Below are positions 18,865-27,454 of a stretch of 64,000 bases of DNA, piece after piece. The position numbers and the translations under genes are program-made. The stretch spans positions 62,001-126,000 of the forward strand of contig CAYNEY010000007.1 in assembly GCA_964396375.1 (NCBI GenBank), written 5' to 3'. Position 1 is the first letter of the stretch. Each line of letters begins with the position of its first letter. Source of the DNA: FEN-1139 sp964396375 (GTDB lineage: Bacteria > Myxococcota_A > Polyangia > Polyangiales > Polyangiaceae). Below the pieces are notes generated by a model that saw only the letters and a program-made list of their open reading frames with translations, did not search any database and was not told the DNA's origin.

Positions 18865-19582
18865 GGCAAGCGCCGGAAGAAGGCTCTTCGCCCGCCTGCG
18901 TGCGGCCTATCCTGACGCACATTGCGAGCTTCTTCATCAGGACCCCTTTCAGCTCCTGGTGGCTACCGTGCTCAGCGCCCAAAGCACCGATCGCGTGGTG
19001 AACAGCGTCACCCCGGCGCTGTTCGCTGCCTTTCCGGATGCCGCCAGTATGGCTCGTGCGGACCGCGCCGAACTCGAGGCGAGAATCGGAAAGCTCGGGA
19101 TGTTTCGCCAGAAGGCCCGCGCCATCAGCGAGCTCTCGGCCCAACTGGTCGCGCGTCATGACGGACGGGTGCCAGCCCAGCTTGCGGCCTTGATCGAACT
19201 CCGGGGTGTGGGCCGAAAGACGGCCAACGTGGTGCTCGGGGTGGCCTTCGGCAGACCGGAAGGCGTCGTGGTGGATACCCACGTCGCGCGCCTCGCGCAG
19301 CGCCTCGGCTTCTCTTTGGCCACCGAACCCCTTGCCATCGAGGCCGATCTGATGCGGCTGTTCCCGCGGAAAGACTGGGACATCCTCTCGCACACCTTGA
19401 TCTTCCACGGTCGGCGCTGCTGCGTGGCGGCCCGGCCACGCTGCGACGAGTGCCCCGTTGCCTCAGGTTGTCCTTCTGCGCACCACGCTCTCGAGATTGG
19501 CCGCCGCAAACGCGGAGCACGCCCGACTGGTGTTCGAAAACGCAGAACTCAGCGCCCGGAGCGTGCCAGCGGCCGCACCTGA
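18857..19582 (+). CDS. nth: Endonuclease III (base-excision DNA glycosylase/AP lyase)
   Basis: Removes oxidised pyrimidines and cuts at abasic sites. The helix-hairpin-helix LIELRGVGRKTANVVL contains the catalytic Lys, followed by the catalytic Asp in VVVDTHVARLAQRLG. The 4Fe-4S cluster loop C-x6-C-x2-C-x5-C is intact (CVAARPRCDECPVASGC). The start ATG 18857 overlaps the gyrA stop (ATGGCTGA), pointing to translational coupling; the frame open upstream of it is inside gyrA. About 241 residues with an Arg-rich tail of 30 residues after the cluster, longer than usual. Its 3' end overlaps the convergent aroQ by 34 bases. Confidence 0.93.
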   Translation: MAEASAGRRLFARLRAAYPDAHCELLHQDPFQLLVATVLSAQSTDRVVNSVTPALFAAFPDAASMARADRAELEARIGKLGMFRQKARAISELSAQLVARHDGRVPAQLAALIELRGVGRKTANVVLGVAFGRPEGVVVDTHVARLAQRLGFSLATEPLAIEADLMRLFPRKDWDILSHTLIFHGRRCCVAARPRCDECPVASGCPSAHHALEIGRRKRGARPTGVRKRRTQRPERASGRT

Positions 19583-20013
19583 TGCGCTTGCCGCAGGTGC
19601 TCTACCAACCCGACCAAGGCCAGTTGATAGGAGTTGGCGCCAAATCCGGCAACGCGTCCCAGGCAGGCGGGAGCCACGCGTGAGCGGCGGCGGAACTCCT
19701 CGCGCGCATCCGGGTTCGAAAGGTGTACCTCGACGGCTGGGAGCAGCACGGCGCGGAGCGCGTCGTATAGGGCATAGGAGGTGTGGGTGAGCGCTCCGGG
19801 ATTGATGAGGAGCCCGGACATACCGCGATCTTTGGCCTCGCCGATCCAGTCAATCAGGCTACCCTCGTGGTTGCTCTGCCGGCACTCGACCAACACCTGC
19901 AGCTCCTCGGCCAGACGCTCCAGCCCCCGATGGATCTCGGGCAGGGTGCTTGTGCCATAGATGCTCGGCTCCCGAAGCCCCAGACGATCCAGATTCGGGC
20001 CGCTCAGCACCAT
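19549..20013 (-). CDS. aroQ: Type II 3-dehydroquinate dehydratase
   Basis: Third step of the shikimate pathway. Family motifs: SGPNLDRLGLREPSIYG (substrate loop with the active-site Arg and catalytic Tyr), QSNHEGSLIDWI, INPGALTHTSYALYDAL, and EVHLSNPDAREEFRRRS with the catalytic His. From ATG 20013 it is 154 residues, as in other members. The open frame extends to 20139 with 42 residues that have no counterpart in the family. Its last 34 bases overlap nth, so the C-terminal 11 residues are probably unimportant. Confidence 0.92.
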   Translation of the reverse strand: MVLSGPNLDRLGLREPSIYGTSTLPEIHRGLERLAEELQVLVECRQSNHEGSLIDWIGEAKDRGMSGLLINPGALTHTSYALYDALRAVLLPAVEVHLSNPDAREEFRRRSRVAPACLGRVAGFGANSYQLALVGLVEHLRQAHQVRPLARSGR

Positions 20014-20144
20014 GACAGCGAGCGGAGACCCCGAGGTCGCGACCAGATTCCTGTCTTCGGCACGGGCACCGAGCTTCACCCCCCGCGTAGGCACACGCCG
20101 AATCGAAGCTGAAGCCTGACGTCTGCGTGTCACAGCCACCGGCC

Positions 20145-20555
20145 TCAGATCTCCAGCTCGCCGACGATTTGGGGAGCCGCGACCCGCAGCATGAACCGCC
20201 CCTTGCCGAAGTTGCCTTCCGGCTGCATCGACAGGGCGAGGAAATAGGTCTCGTTGAGCACGCGGATGATGGTCACCATCTTGTCGCTCTTCATCGAGAC
20301 CTCGCGAGTCTCTCCGGCTTCGAGCATCTCCGAGGCGCGCTGAATGGATTTGACGATCACGCTCACCTCGGCGCCAATCGCCTCGATATCCAGCGTGGCA
20401 TCATCGCGCGAATAGGTGGCAAGAGGGATCCCCTCGAAATCCATCAACAGCCCCGCCAACCCACCAGGGGTGCCTTCGACGACCTTCTGCAGCGCCTCCT
20501 CGAACATGCCCTCTAGCGTAACCGTTTTGGTGGCTTTAGTGAAACTCTGCGACAT
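20145..20555 (-). CDS. Roadblock/LC7 domain protein
   Basis: Small regulatory domain of the MglB/roadblock type: FEEALQKVVEGTPGGLAGLLMDFEGIPLATY at the start, a central helix (IGAEVSVIVKSIQRASEM) and the final beta strands (SMKSDKMVTIIRVLNETYFLALSM). Such proteins regulate small Ras-like GTPases that control polarity and motility; no GTPase gene lies next to it. ATG 20555 gives 136 residues, and ATG 20507 (MFEEALQK) would give the 120 residues more usual for the family. Neither has a good ribosome-binding site. aroQ lies downstream on the same strand. Confidence 0.85.
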   Translation of the reverse strand: MSQSFTKATKTVTLEGMFEEALQKVVEGTPGGLAGLLMDFEGIPLATYSRDDATLDIEAIGAEVSVIVKSIQRASEMLEAGETREVSMKSDKMVTIIRVLNETYFLALSMQPEGNFGKGRFMLRVAAPQIVGELEI

Positions 20556-20595
20556 GGTGGGGGAGAAAGCGTAGACCGGCCATTCGAACGATCTC

Positions 20596-21408
20596 ATGAG
20601 CCCTCCCCTCACCAGCCTCACCAGCCACTCCAGCCTGCCAACCCTTTCCGTCATCGCCTGGCTTGGAGTAGCGTGCGCCGCCGTGACTGCCCCTTCGCAT
20701 CCCCTCTGTCATCTCCTTTTGCCCTTGCTCGCCCTGCCGCTTCTGGTTGCCCTGCCGGGGCTCGCCGCCACGAAATCGAATGCCAAAGCTCTGACTGAAC
20801 CGGTCGACACCGACGCAGATACGGATGCACGTGACGACGCCAGCGAAGATTCGGCGCGATTCGATCATCTGGGACAGGTGAGCGCCCGCCTTGGAGTCGT
20901 GCTCGGCTACCGAATGTACTTCCGCTATCCGGAGTCCCCCTACTGCAGCAAACCAGATCCGACGAAGGGCGACGATCAACAGAAGCTCTGTGGCTTTCCG
21001 GCGCCCTTGGCCTTGGACGCCGCGATCGGCTTCGCGCCGCTCTCCAGCTTCGAGCCTTTCTTGTGGGGCCGCTTCGGGCTCGCCAAGGAGACAGAGACCA
21101 ACACCTCGGCACTGGTGCTCTTGGGCGCGGGCTTTCGCCTCTACACCATGACGGATTCCCCCATCAAGGTCTTCCTCGAGCCCGCCATCGCGCTTGAATT
21201 CGAGGGCTCGGCGGGCAATCCGCTCTGGGAGAGCGGGCCCGACGACGTGAGTTACAAGCAGGATCTGATCTTCAAGTTCGGAGCGGGTCCGCAGTTCGAG
21301 CTCGGCCGTGGCCTCGGCCTGTACGGGACGGGTGGTTTGACCATGGGGGTCCTGAGGGCCATCCACGCCAACATGCAGCTTGAACTCGGACTACAGGGAC
21401 GACTCTAG
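20596..21408 (+). CDS. Predicted exported barrel-like protein of unknown function
   Basis: A hydrophobic stretch (HLLLPLLALPLLVALPGLAA, about residues 39-58) looks like a signal peptide preceded by an over-long N-terminus, so the true start may be an internal codon. The mature part begins acidic (DTDADTDARDDASED) and then alternates short beta strands with Gly and aromatic residues (ARLGVVLGYRMYFRY, FEPFLWGRFGLAKE, LVLLGAGFRLYTM, GAGPQFELGRGLGLYGTGGL), as in small outer-membrane barrels. No known family recognised. Divergent from the roadblock gene and convergent with the next gene, with a 4-base stop overlap (CTAG). Confidence 0.65.
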   Translation: MSPPLTSLTSHSSLPTLSVIAWLGVACAAVTAPSHPLCHLLLPLLALPLLVALPGLAATKSNAKALTEPVDTDADTDARDDASEDSARFDHLGQVSARLGVVLGYRMYFRYPESPYCSKPDPTKGDDQQKLCGFPAPLALDAAIGFAPLSSFEPFLWGRFGLAKETETNTSALVLLGAGFRLYTMTDSPIKVFLEPAIALEFEGSAGNPLWESGPDDVSYKQDLIFKFGAGPQFELGRGLGLYGTGGLTMGVLRAIHANMQLELGLQGRL

Positions 21409-22793
21409 ATCCTGTTCGGGCGGGTCTTTTTCTCACGCACGATTCGCTCGAGCACCAGTCCAATTACCGGAGCCAACTCGTCCAGCCTTCGGGTGGCCGA
21501 GAACGCGTCGTCGAAGCCTGCACACACCAGCACCAGCACCGGCCGCCGCTGGACGGTGATCGGGAGAGCGTAGATCTCCTCGGTGAGCGCGACGTCGAGG
21601 GCACGACCCAAGAATTCACCATCGGTCATTCGCCCGAACACGCCGAAGAAATACCCGGTTCGGCAGGCGGTCTCGAGCACGCTCGGCGCCACCGGCACCT
21701 GGCTCTCCCCAAGCGGGAGCAAAGCACCAGACTGTGCCTCGAGCACGAAGGCGTCGTGCCGGACCCCAAACACCGCGTAGCGGGCGGAGATGCTCTCGAG
21801 CACCGGCAGAAGCGCCACCACCAGCTCCGCGACACTGTGAGCCGACGACAGATCGAGTTTCTCCGGCTCGGCAGGCGCAAGATCGAGGTTGCTTGGCAGC
21901 CGAGGTGCAGAGGGAAAGGCCTCGCCACCCTGGACCGGCGCTGGCTCCGACAGCTGCTTTCGAGCCACAGCGCGAGCCGCCCCCTCGTGCATGTTCGACG
22001 CGCCGAGCATCGGACTCTCGCCCCCTGCCGAAACCTCGCCCTCGCGAGCTGGCTCACCCGCCGCGGATGGCAGCGGCGCAGGCTGGTCCGCTATCACGAC
22101 CTGTGGTGGTGGTAGGGTGTGGCGGGGTTGAGGAAGTATCGACGGTGCACCCAGGCGAAGCGGCCCACTTTGGCGCACCAAGGGGATCGGCGGATCGCTC
22201 GGGAGCTCCTTCTCCACCAAGGGAGGCAGCGTGAAGACCACCCGGGCCTGGCTCGAACGCCGCCCGGTGTGCGTCGCGCTGATAATCCCGGGAATGATGG
22301 GGACGGCGGTGCCGAGCGGGGGGGTGGTGATCTCGCTCACCTCGAGGGCACCCGAACGCTCGCTCCGTCGCGAACTCTCGGCGCGGAACCGATCGATAGC
22401 GCGGCGCAGCAACGAGTAGGAGGTACGGCAGGCTCGAGTTTGACGCCCAAGATGGAACGCGAACTCCTCGAGCACATGACGATCGAAGGGATCCACCATG
22501 GCAATCGCCACCGGCAGCTCGTCGGAGCCGCACAGCGGGAGCGCCAACAGTCGCTCGCAGAGTCCAATCGGCAGGGTGCGAGCGAGCGCCAGATCTATCT
22601 CGAGGACATGACGGAAAGGGCCTTCGAAGTGGTCGAACAGGCTCTCGAGCACTTCGCGCACCCCCGGCGTTCGACTCTCGAGGACTTGCAGGAAAGGGAC
22701 CCCGCGCTCGACCGCGTCCGAGAGCGCGAGCCCCAGGTCACCGCGGGCGACCAATCGATCGTCGAGGAGCCGGCGCACCAGCTCGACCGTCAT
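21405..22793 (-). CDS. MshEN (GspE N-terminal)-like domain protein with C-terminal GAF-like region
   Basis: The first 150 residues resemble the N-terminal domain of type II secretion/pilus ATPases (LVARGDLGLALSDAVERGVPFLQVL, then LCERLLALPLCGSDELPVAIAMVDPFDRHVLEEFAFHLGR), a domain that in MshE binds c-di-GMP. The ATPase part is absent. A long Pro/Ala-rich linker (about 150-315) leads to a C-terminal region (about 320-455) resembling a GAF-type sensor fold. No signal peptide. Its ATG overlaps the stop of the PEGA-domain gene (ATGA), so the pair is co-translated. Stand-alone MshEN proteins are frequent in myxobacteria; a c-di-GMP effector role is an inference. Confidence 0.7.
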   Translation of the reverse strand: MTVELVRRLLDDRLVARGDLGLALSDAVERGVPFLQVLESRTPGVREVLESLFDHFEGPFRHVLEIDLALARTLPIGLCERLLALPLCGSDELPVAIAMVDPFDRHVLEEFAFHLGRQTRACRTSYSLLRRAIDRFRAESSRRSERSGALEVSEITTPPLGTAVPIIPGIISATHTGRRSSQARVVFTLPPLVEKELPSDPPIPLVRQSGPLRLGAPSILPQPRHTLPPPQVVIADQPAPLPSAAGEPAREGEVSAGGESPMLGASNMHEGAARAVARKQLSEPAPVQGGEAFPSAPRLPSNLDLAPAEPEKLDLSSAHSVAELVVALLPVLESISARYAVFGVRHDAFVLEAQSGALLPLGESQVPVAPSVLETACRTGYFFGVFGRMTDGEFLGRALDVALTEEIYALPITVQRRPVLVLVCAGFDDAFSATRRLDELAPVIGLVLERIVREKKTRPNRI

Positions 22794-23848
22794 CGAAGCT
22801 CCCCGGACAGACCCACCATGTGGGGCGTGATCCAGACCGCAACCGAGCTCTTCTCACGCGGCCACAGCACCACCGTGAGGACCGTGGTGAGGAGGGCGGT
22901 ACCCGCAGACACGCCATAAAGAATCTTGGCGGTGCGGTAGTCCGAGTTGCGCTCGGCGAGCAGATCGTCGAGTCGCTCGCAATCCGCTGATGATTCGCCA
23001 CTGCAGTCACCCACCCGCTCGGCAAGCTGCTCGGCGTCACGCGCTGAGCTTCTGCCCGAGAGGTGGAAGGCGAGCCCGGTGCCCAGAAGTGCTGCGGTCA
23101 GGCCTCCGCCGCTCAGCGCGACCACCGTGGGCACGCGCTTGCTGGGTGGCGGAGGGTCGGGAGCCGGCGGCGCCGGGGTCGGCGGTGGCGTGAGCTTGAC
23201 CACGTGCACGGGAGGAGGAGGCGGCGAAGGCTCGAGGGTTACCGTCACCGGATAAGCGCCCCCAGCGCGGGTCTCGAGGCGCTGGGTGTGGAGCAAAAAT
23301 CCAGCTTTCTCCACCCGAAGCTCGTGCACCCCCGGTTCGACGAAGAGTTGGCTGCCCCGGACGACCGCGGTGCCTGGCGCGCCATCGGTGGCGTCGACGC
23401 TGACGCTGGCATCCGGGGGGGATACATCGACGACAATCGTCGCCACCCGTTCGGTGGCGCGATTCAGCATCTCCTCGAGCTTGCGCTTGATCGGAACCGG
23501 ATGCTCCATGGTGAGCAGGGATTCCGTGAGGTGTCCCGCGGCCCGAGCAAAAGAGCCTAGCTCGAACTCGACCTGCCCGAGCACGGCGAGCACCCCCGGG
23601 TTCGGCCGGATCGCATAGGCCTGCTCGAGGAGGGCCTTGGCCTCCTCGAGCCGGTTGGCGGCGAAGGCTGTCTGGGCCGCCTTGTACAGCTTGGCTGCGT
23701 CCTTCTCGGTGGCCGCGCTCGTGGGCGGTGAGGATTCGGCCTGTGCCTCCGCGTGGGGTGCTCCTCCCAAGACTGCCACCATGAGCGACATGGCAGCGAC
23801 ACCGCGACCAACCGGACCTCTCCAACCGCGCTGTGACTCGCTCTGCAT
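22790..23848 (-). CDS. Exported PEGA-domain protein with TPR and two C-terminal membrane segments
   Basis: A signal peptide (GVAAMSLMVAVLGGAPHAEAQA) is followed by a TPR-like helical part (AAKLYKAAQTAFAANRLEEAKALLEQAYAIRPNPGVLAVLG). A PEGA-type beta domain comes next (about 140-210; IVVDVSPPDASVSVD, then LFVEPGVHELRVEKAGF), then a Pro-rich segment, and two hydrophobic helices flanking a Cys-containing loop (VVALSGGGLTAALLGTGLAF and ILYGVSAGTALLTTVLTVVLW). Start ATG 23848; an upstream ATG at 23869 adds seven residues. This is a common myxobacterial envelope protein layout of unknown role. Coupled by ATGA overlap to the MshEN-like gene. Confidence 0.72.
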   Translation of the reverse strand: MQSESQRGWRGPVGRGVAAMSLMVAVLGGAPHAEAQAESSPPTSAATEKDAAKLYKAAQTAFAANRLEEAKALLEQAYAIRPNPGVLAVLGQVEFELGSFARAAGHLTESLLTMEHPVPIKRKLEEMLNRATERVATIVVDVSPPDASVSVDATDGAPGTAVVRGSQLFVEPGVHELRVEKAGFLLHTQRLETRAGGAYPVTVTLEPSPPPPPVHVVKLTPPPTPAPPAPDPPPPSKRVPTVVALSGGGLTAALLGTGLAFHLSGRSSARDAEQLAERVGDCSGESSADCERLDDLLAERNSDYRTAKILYGVSAGTALLTTVLTVVLWPREKSSVAVWITPHMVGLSGELR

Positions 23849-23904
23849 GACGCCGCGGGACGGTAGCACGAGCTTCTGCCAATTGGGATGGGGGCCTGGC
23901 CGGG

Positions 23905-23941
23905 GCCTGGCCGGCGTATTGCTGGCCTACGCCGGCCAGGC
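23905..23941. other. Perfect 14-bp inverted repeat (hairpin)
   Basis: GCCTGGCCGGCGTA at 23905-23918 pairs with TACGCCGGCCAGGC at 23928-23941 around a 9-base loop. It lies between the end of the membrane-anchored protein gene (24126) and the start of the PEGA gene (23848), both on the minus strand. There is no T-run on either side, so a classical intrinsic terminator is not clearly supported; it could still stop transcription, protect an RNA end, or be a protein-binding site. Confidence 0.6.
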
Positions 23942-24125
23942 GAACCGACAATTGTCTCCATTTTGCAGAAAAGCCGCGGATTAGAGCCGGTCGTTGGGTG
24001 CCTTTGGGAAAGCACCACGCCTGTCGTGCAGGCGCTCGGAGGGAGCATCGTCCTCACCAACCCCGCAGTCGAGTCCACCGTCATTGCGTCTCGGGGAGGG
24101 TGGTTCTGTAACGCACCGCCGTACC

Positions 24126-24851
24126 TCAATCTCCCAGATCGGGGTAACCGTTCTGATAAAGGAAGTCACGGCGCCCTCGTGCCGAGGGGGCAGGCGAGCT
24201 CCGGCGCTCATTGCTGCGGGGGACGCTCCCGGCCGTGGGCGTCGACACCAAATCCGTCCTCGACGCGGCCGAGGCAGGTGGGGCCTGGCCCGGCGGTGCC
24301 AAAGAAGATGCTGTCCGAACCGGTGAGACCACTTCGGCGCTCTTCCGGTTTGCCGCTGGCGCCCGTCGAAGCTCCTCGATCTCTGGGCTACTCGTCGCCG
24401 ATGGCTTGGCGTTCGATGAGGCGGGCGGGGACGATGCTGCCGACCACCCCGACGACTCGCGCCGCGCTCGGCTGAACGCCGCCACGACGATCAACGCGAC
24501 GGACAGCAGCATGCAGAAGAGCACGAAACCGACCAGCTTTCGCCGGCGCTGGTTGGCGTGGACCGGGGCCCGAGGGGCTGTGGATTCGACCGCCCTGCGC
24601 CGCGCCTCTCCTTCCCCTGCGCCGACAGCCCCTGCATCCTCGACCACATCCGCCGGGTCTTCGACGGTAGCGTGGTCACGACCGGCAACGATCTCCATCG
24701 CGGCAGGCGGAATGGTGAACGACTCGAGCCCCACCGCCTCGAGCGGCTCTGCATCAGAGTGCTGTCGCTTATGAGGAGCAGGCGAAGTGCTGCCCCCACA
24801 TTCCCCAGCACCGTCGGCGGGGTGCTGCGCGGATTTTTGGTCTTCGGTCAC
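24126..24851 (-). CDS. Single-pass membrane protein of unknown function
   Basis: 241 residues: about 100 hydrophilic, Ala/Glu-rich residues, one hydrophobic helix (KLVGFVLFCMLLSVALIVVAAF, about 104-125), then a Ser/Ala/Pro-rich region with no domain, ending RRDFLYQNGYPDLGD. Divergent from the Ser/Thr kinase gene, which has a similar layout at its end (transmembrane helix, Pro/Ser/Ala-rich tail, then RRELWMGEY). The reading frame is supported by length and by a coherent membrane segment, but composition bias limits confidence. It may be a partner or substrate of the kinase. Confidence 0.6.
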   Translation of the reverse strand: MTEDQKSAQHPADGAGECGGSTSPAPHKRQHSDAEPLEAVGLESFTIPPAAMEIVAGRDHATVEDPADVVEDAGAVGAGEGEARRRAVESTAPRAPVHANQRRRKLVGFVLFCMLLSVALIVVAAFSRARRESSGWSAASSPPASSNAKPSATSSPEIEELRRAPAANRKSAEVVSPVRTASSLAPPGQAPPASAASRTDLVSTPTAGSVPRSNERRSSPAPSARGRRDFLYQNGYPDLGD

Positions 24852-25040
24852 AACGCCTCGGCGCCCGAATCTGCCACGATTGTGCCCCTCTCGTCAGGGA
24901 GGGACGAGCCCCCCCCTCGGCCGGGCGACCTTCCCCGTCGAAAAGCTGGCCGCGGAGCGGGGCGAGATGAGCCATACTTGCCCCTCGTTGAGCGGTCTCT
25001 CCCGCACGCTCAAAGGAGGGGGACAGCTCGCCGCGCACTC

Positions 25041-26402
25041 GTGAACGCAGCGTCCTTGCCGTCCTCCGTCCAAACCGAGCTTGGGCCGGGCTCTCGCCTG
25101 GGGCCCTACGTGATCACGCGCCGACTGAGCGCCGGCGGGATGTCGACGGTCTATCTCGCGGAGCATCCCGTGTTGGGGCGCCCGGCTGCCCTCAAGGTGC
25201 TGTGGCCGAGAGGGCTCTCCCTCGAGCGACTGCGCCGCCACTGGCTCGAGGAGTCTCGGATCTTGGCGCGCATCCAGCATCCACGGGTGGTGACCATCTA
25301 CGACGCCGACATCGATCCCAAGCTCGGAGTGTTCTGGATCGCTGAGCAGTACGTGGGGGATGTGGTCCTGCGCCACCTCCTGCGCGAATGCCAGCCGCTA
25401 GGGATCGGTCATGCCTTGCAGCTGATGGTGGAAATCACCGAGGGGGTGCGGGCCGGACACCTCGCCTCAGCCATCCACCGCGATCTGAAGCCCGACAACA
25501 TCGCCATCACGGACAACGGGGCCTGTGTCTTCGATTTCGGCGTCGCGAAGACCTTGAACGACGTCACCTCCCAGGATACCCGCCACATCGTGGGCACCGC
25601 AGGTTACATGGCGCGTGAGCAATTCGAGCGGGGTTCGGTCACGCCAGCCACCGACGTCTTCGCCCTCGGCCTCATGCTGGCAGAGATGGTGCTCGGGACC
25701 CATCCGCTCTCCAGGACTTGGGGCAAGCTCGATCTGCTCGGTCCAAGCGAAATCTATGGGCTTTACCGGGGAGATTTTCGGGAACGGCTCCACACTCTGC
25801 TGGTCGAGCGCAACGTCCCTTTACCTGTCGCGCAGGTCATCGAGCACGCAGCGCAACCTGAGCCTCTCGCTCGCCATCCTGACACGGATGCGTTGCTCGC
25901 TGACTTGACCAGCCTCGAGCTCGAGTACCGGCCGAGAACGAGCCGGCCTCCCCCGCGGCTCTCCCAACCCCCGAACAGCCCCAGGCCAGCGCCAATGTTG
26001 GAGTCCCTGCCGACAGTCGCCCTGCCCCTGGTCATCCCGAGGACCGAGCCAGAGCCGGAGCCAGAGCCGGAGCCGAGTGCGAACAACGAACGGGGGCGAT
26101 TGACCCGGCGCATCGCGCTGCTCCTTGGCGGTTCCCTGGTGGTGGTCGCGACCATGCTGCTGACCTTGCGCTTACTCGGTGCGCACGACCCCGCCCCCCC
26201 GGGTCCGGGCGCGCCGGTTCGCCCCGCGGCGAGTCACTCGCCTGGACGACCCCGCCAGACCAGTGCCGCCCCTTTGCCCACGTTTTCCGCCACGCCAACC
26301 GCGGCGCCCAGCGCCTCCCTTCGTCGTCCTCAGAGCCACCCTCATCGCCCCACCTCAGGAACCTCGACCGTCCGTCGCGAATTGTGGATGGGCGAGTACT
26401 GA
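25041..26402 (+). CDS. Eukaryote-like serine/threonine protein kinase with C-terminal transmembrane helix
   Basis: Catalytic domain at about residues 20-285: glycine loop LSAGGMSTVYLAEH, ATP-anchoring Lys52 (AALKVL), catalytic loop HRDLKPDN (Asp148), FDFGVAK (Asp165). The activation segment end reads GYMAREQF, where APEQ is usual, so Arg replaces Pro. After it come a Pro-rich linker, a run of Glu-Pro pairs, one transmembrane helix (about 355-377) and a low-complexity tail that would lie outside the cytoplasm. No PASTA or other known sensor domain. The GTG 25041 start gives 453 residues; AAAGGAGGGG lies rather far upstream (about 20 bases). The open frame upstream to 24558 overlaps the divergent gene and is not kinase-like. 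Confidence 0.88.
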   Translation: MNAASLPSSVQTELGPGSRLGPYVITRRLSAGGMSTVYLAEHPVLGRPAALKVLWPRGLSLERLRRHWLEESRILARIQHPRVVTIYDADIDPKLGVFWIAEQYVGDVVLRHLLRECQPLGIGHALQLMVEITEGVRAGHLASAIHRDLKPDNIAITDNGACVFDFGVAKTLNDVTSQDTRHIVGTAGYMAREQFERGSVTPATDVFALGLMLAEMVLGTHPLSRTWGKLDLLGPSEIYGLYRGDFRERLHTLLVERNVPLPVAQVIEHAAQPEPLARHPDTDALLADLTSLELEYRPRTSRPPPRLSQPPNSPRPAPMLESLPTVALPLVIPRTEPEPEPEPEPSANNERGRLTRRIALLLGGSLVVVATMLLTLRLLGAHDPAPPGPGAPVRPAASHSPGRPRQTSAAPLPTFSATPTAAPSASLRRPQSHPHRPTSGTSTVRRELWMGEY

Positions 26403-26430
26403 CGACACGAGGCCAACCCTCGCTCGAAAG

Positions 26431-26606
26431 TGCCCTAACCCCCCAACTCCACCTCGAAGGCCGTGCCGTGGGAGTGCCCTAACCCCCCAACTCCACCTCG
26501 AAGGCCGTGCCGCGGGAGTGGCCTAACTCCCCAACTCCACCTCGAAGGCCGTGCCGCGGGAGTGGCCTAACTCCCCAACTCCACCTCGAAGGCCGTGCCG
26601 TGGAAT
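26431..26606. repeat. Four tandem copies of a 44-bp unit derived from the 3' end of the adjacent gene
   Basis: Copies start at 26431, 26475, 26519 and 26563 and are nearly identical. Read on the minus strand, each encodes GTAFEVELG followed by a stop (TAG or TTAG context), which is precisely the C-terminal end of the STAS-like/HATPase gene whose stop is inside the last copy (26567-26569). Because 44 is not a multiple of 3, the extra copies are out of frame with the gene. They lie between two convergent genes and may form a repeated downstream untranslated tail. Confidence 0.9.
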
Positions 26607-27376
26607 GGGGGCGTGGTCGAGGTGGCCCAGCGTCCCTTCTGGAACGTGACCCGGCCAGCCAGGGAAAGCCCAAGCAATCTCCCTTTGTGCTGCTCGACGG
26701 CAGTTCGCACCCGCAGCAAACCTCGACTCTCCCCGGCGTCCTTCTTCGAACTGGCGCTCGGATCGTCGAAAACGGCGTGCATCACTTCAGGATCCGTCGA
26801 GCGCCGCAAATTGCCGATCTCGGCGCGGCGCAGCGCCGCTGGAATGCCGATCCCCCGATCGACGATGGCAAAGCGCAGACTGCGACTCTTCGCGACGTAG
26901 CGACCCATACACCAGAGTCCGCGCGTTGACTCGGCCCAGGTGAGAGCATTGCCAAACAGCGCCCGAACCACGATCTCGAGAACGGCCGCGGTGCCGTCGC
27001 GCAACGAGCGATTCTCGGCGATCCCCCGCACCATCATGAGCGCGTCATCGATGGTGAAGGCCGACGCGACGCGCACGGACTCGGGACCAGGGGCTGGCTC
27101 TCCGGCAACGCACTCGAGCAACCCAGTCTCCTCGAATAGCTGGAGCTTGTCCGGATCGGTCGGCGGGATCAGCCGGGTCTCCCGGCCATCCCGGGCACGC
27201 ACCCCAAAAGCGGAGGCAAGCAACGCAACCCCAAGCGGTCCGTAGGACTCGGTCTTGGTAGCATCGAGCTCGACGGGCCCCTTCTCGCGCTCGAGCTCCC
27301 CGAGCAGGCGCAGGTGCTGAGCACTTTCATTCTGGGTGACGCGACGGGAGAGCTCGAGGCGCAGCATGTCGGGCAT
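26567..27376 (-). CDS. STAS-like domain plus HATPase (GHKL) domain protein
   Basis: The N-terminal 90 residues look STAS-like (GPVELDATKTESYGPLGVALLASAFGVRARDG). The rest resembles a histidine-kinase-type ATP-binding fold: N-box-like VRALFGNALTWAES, G1-like AIVDRGIGIPAALRR, and a terminal strand HGTAFEVELG. There is no phospho-acceptor His domain, so this is not a classical sensor kinase; it may be an anti-sigma-like switch ATPase combined with its antagonist domain, or a binding module only. Start ATG 27376 (MPDMLRLEL); ATG 27448 is an alternative. Its 3' end is multiplied in the 44-bp tandem repeat. Confidence 0.7.
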   Translation of the reverse strand: MPDMLRLELSRRVTQNESAQHLRLLGELEREKGPVELDATKTESYGPLGVALLASAFGVRARDGRETRLIPPTDPDKLQLFEETGLLECVAGEPAPGPESVRVASAFTIDDALMMVRGIAENRSLRDGTAAVLEIVVRALFGNALTWAESTRGLWCMGRYVAKSRSLRFAIVDRGIGIPAALRRAEIGNLRRSTDPEVMHAVFDDPSASSKKDAGESRGLLRVRTAVEQHKGRLLGLSLAGRVTFQKGRWATSTTPPFHGTAFEVELGS

Positions 27377-27454
27377 CGTCGCAAATGCCCCGCCTCGTGT
27401 CACCTGCGAAATTCCCGACCTGGCTGCGGCCTTGGGGACAGTCCCCACGCCGGT

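Noticed and set aside
24558..25040. N-terminal extension of the Ser/Thr kinase
   Set aside because: It overlaps the divergent membrane-protein gene and is Arg/Pro-rich without a domain.
26431..26606. Possible CRISPR array
   Set aside because: The units are directly adjacent without spacers and derive from the 3' end of the neighbouring gene.
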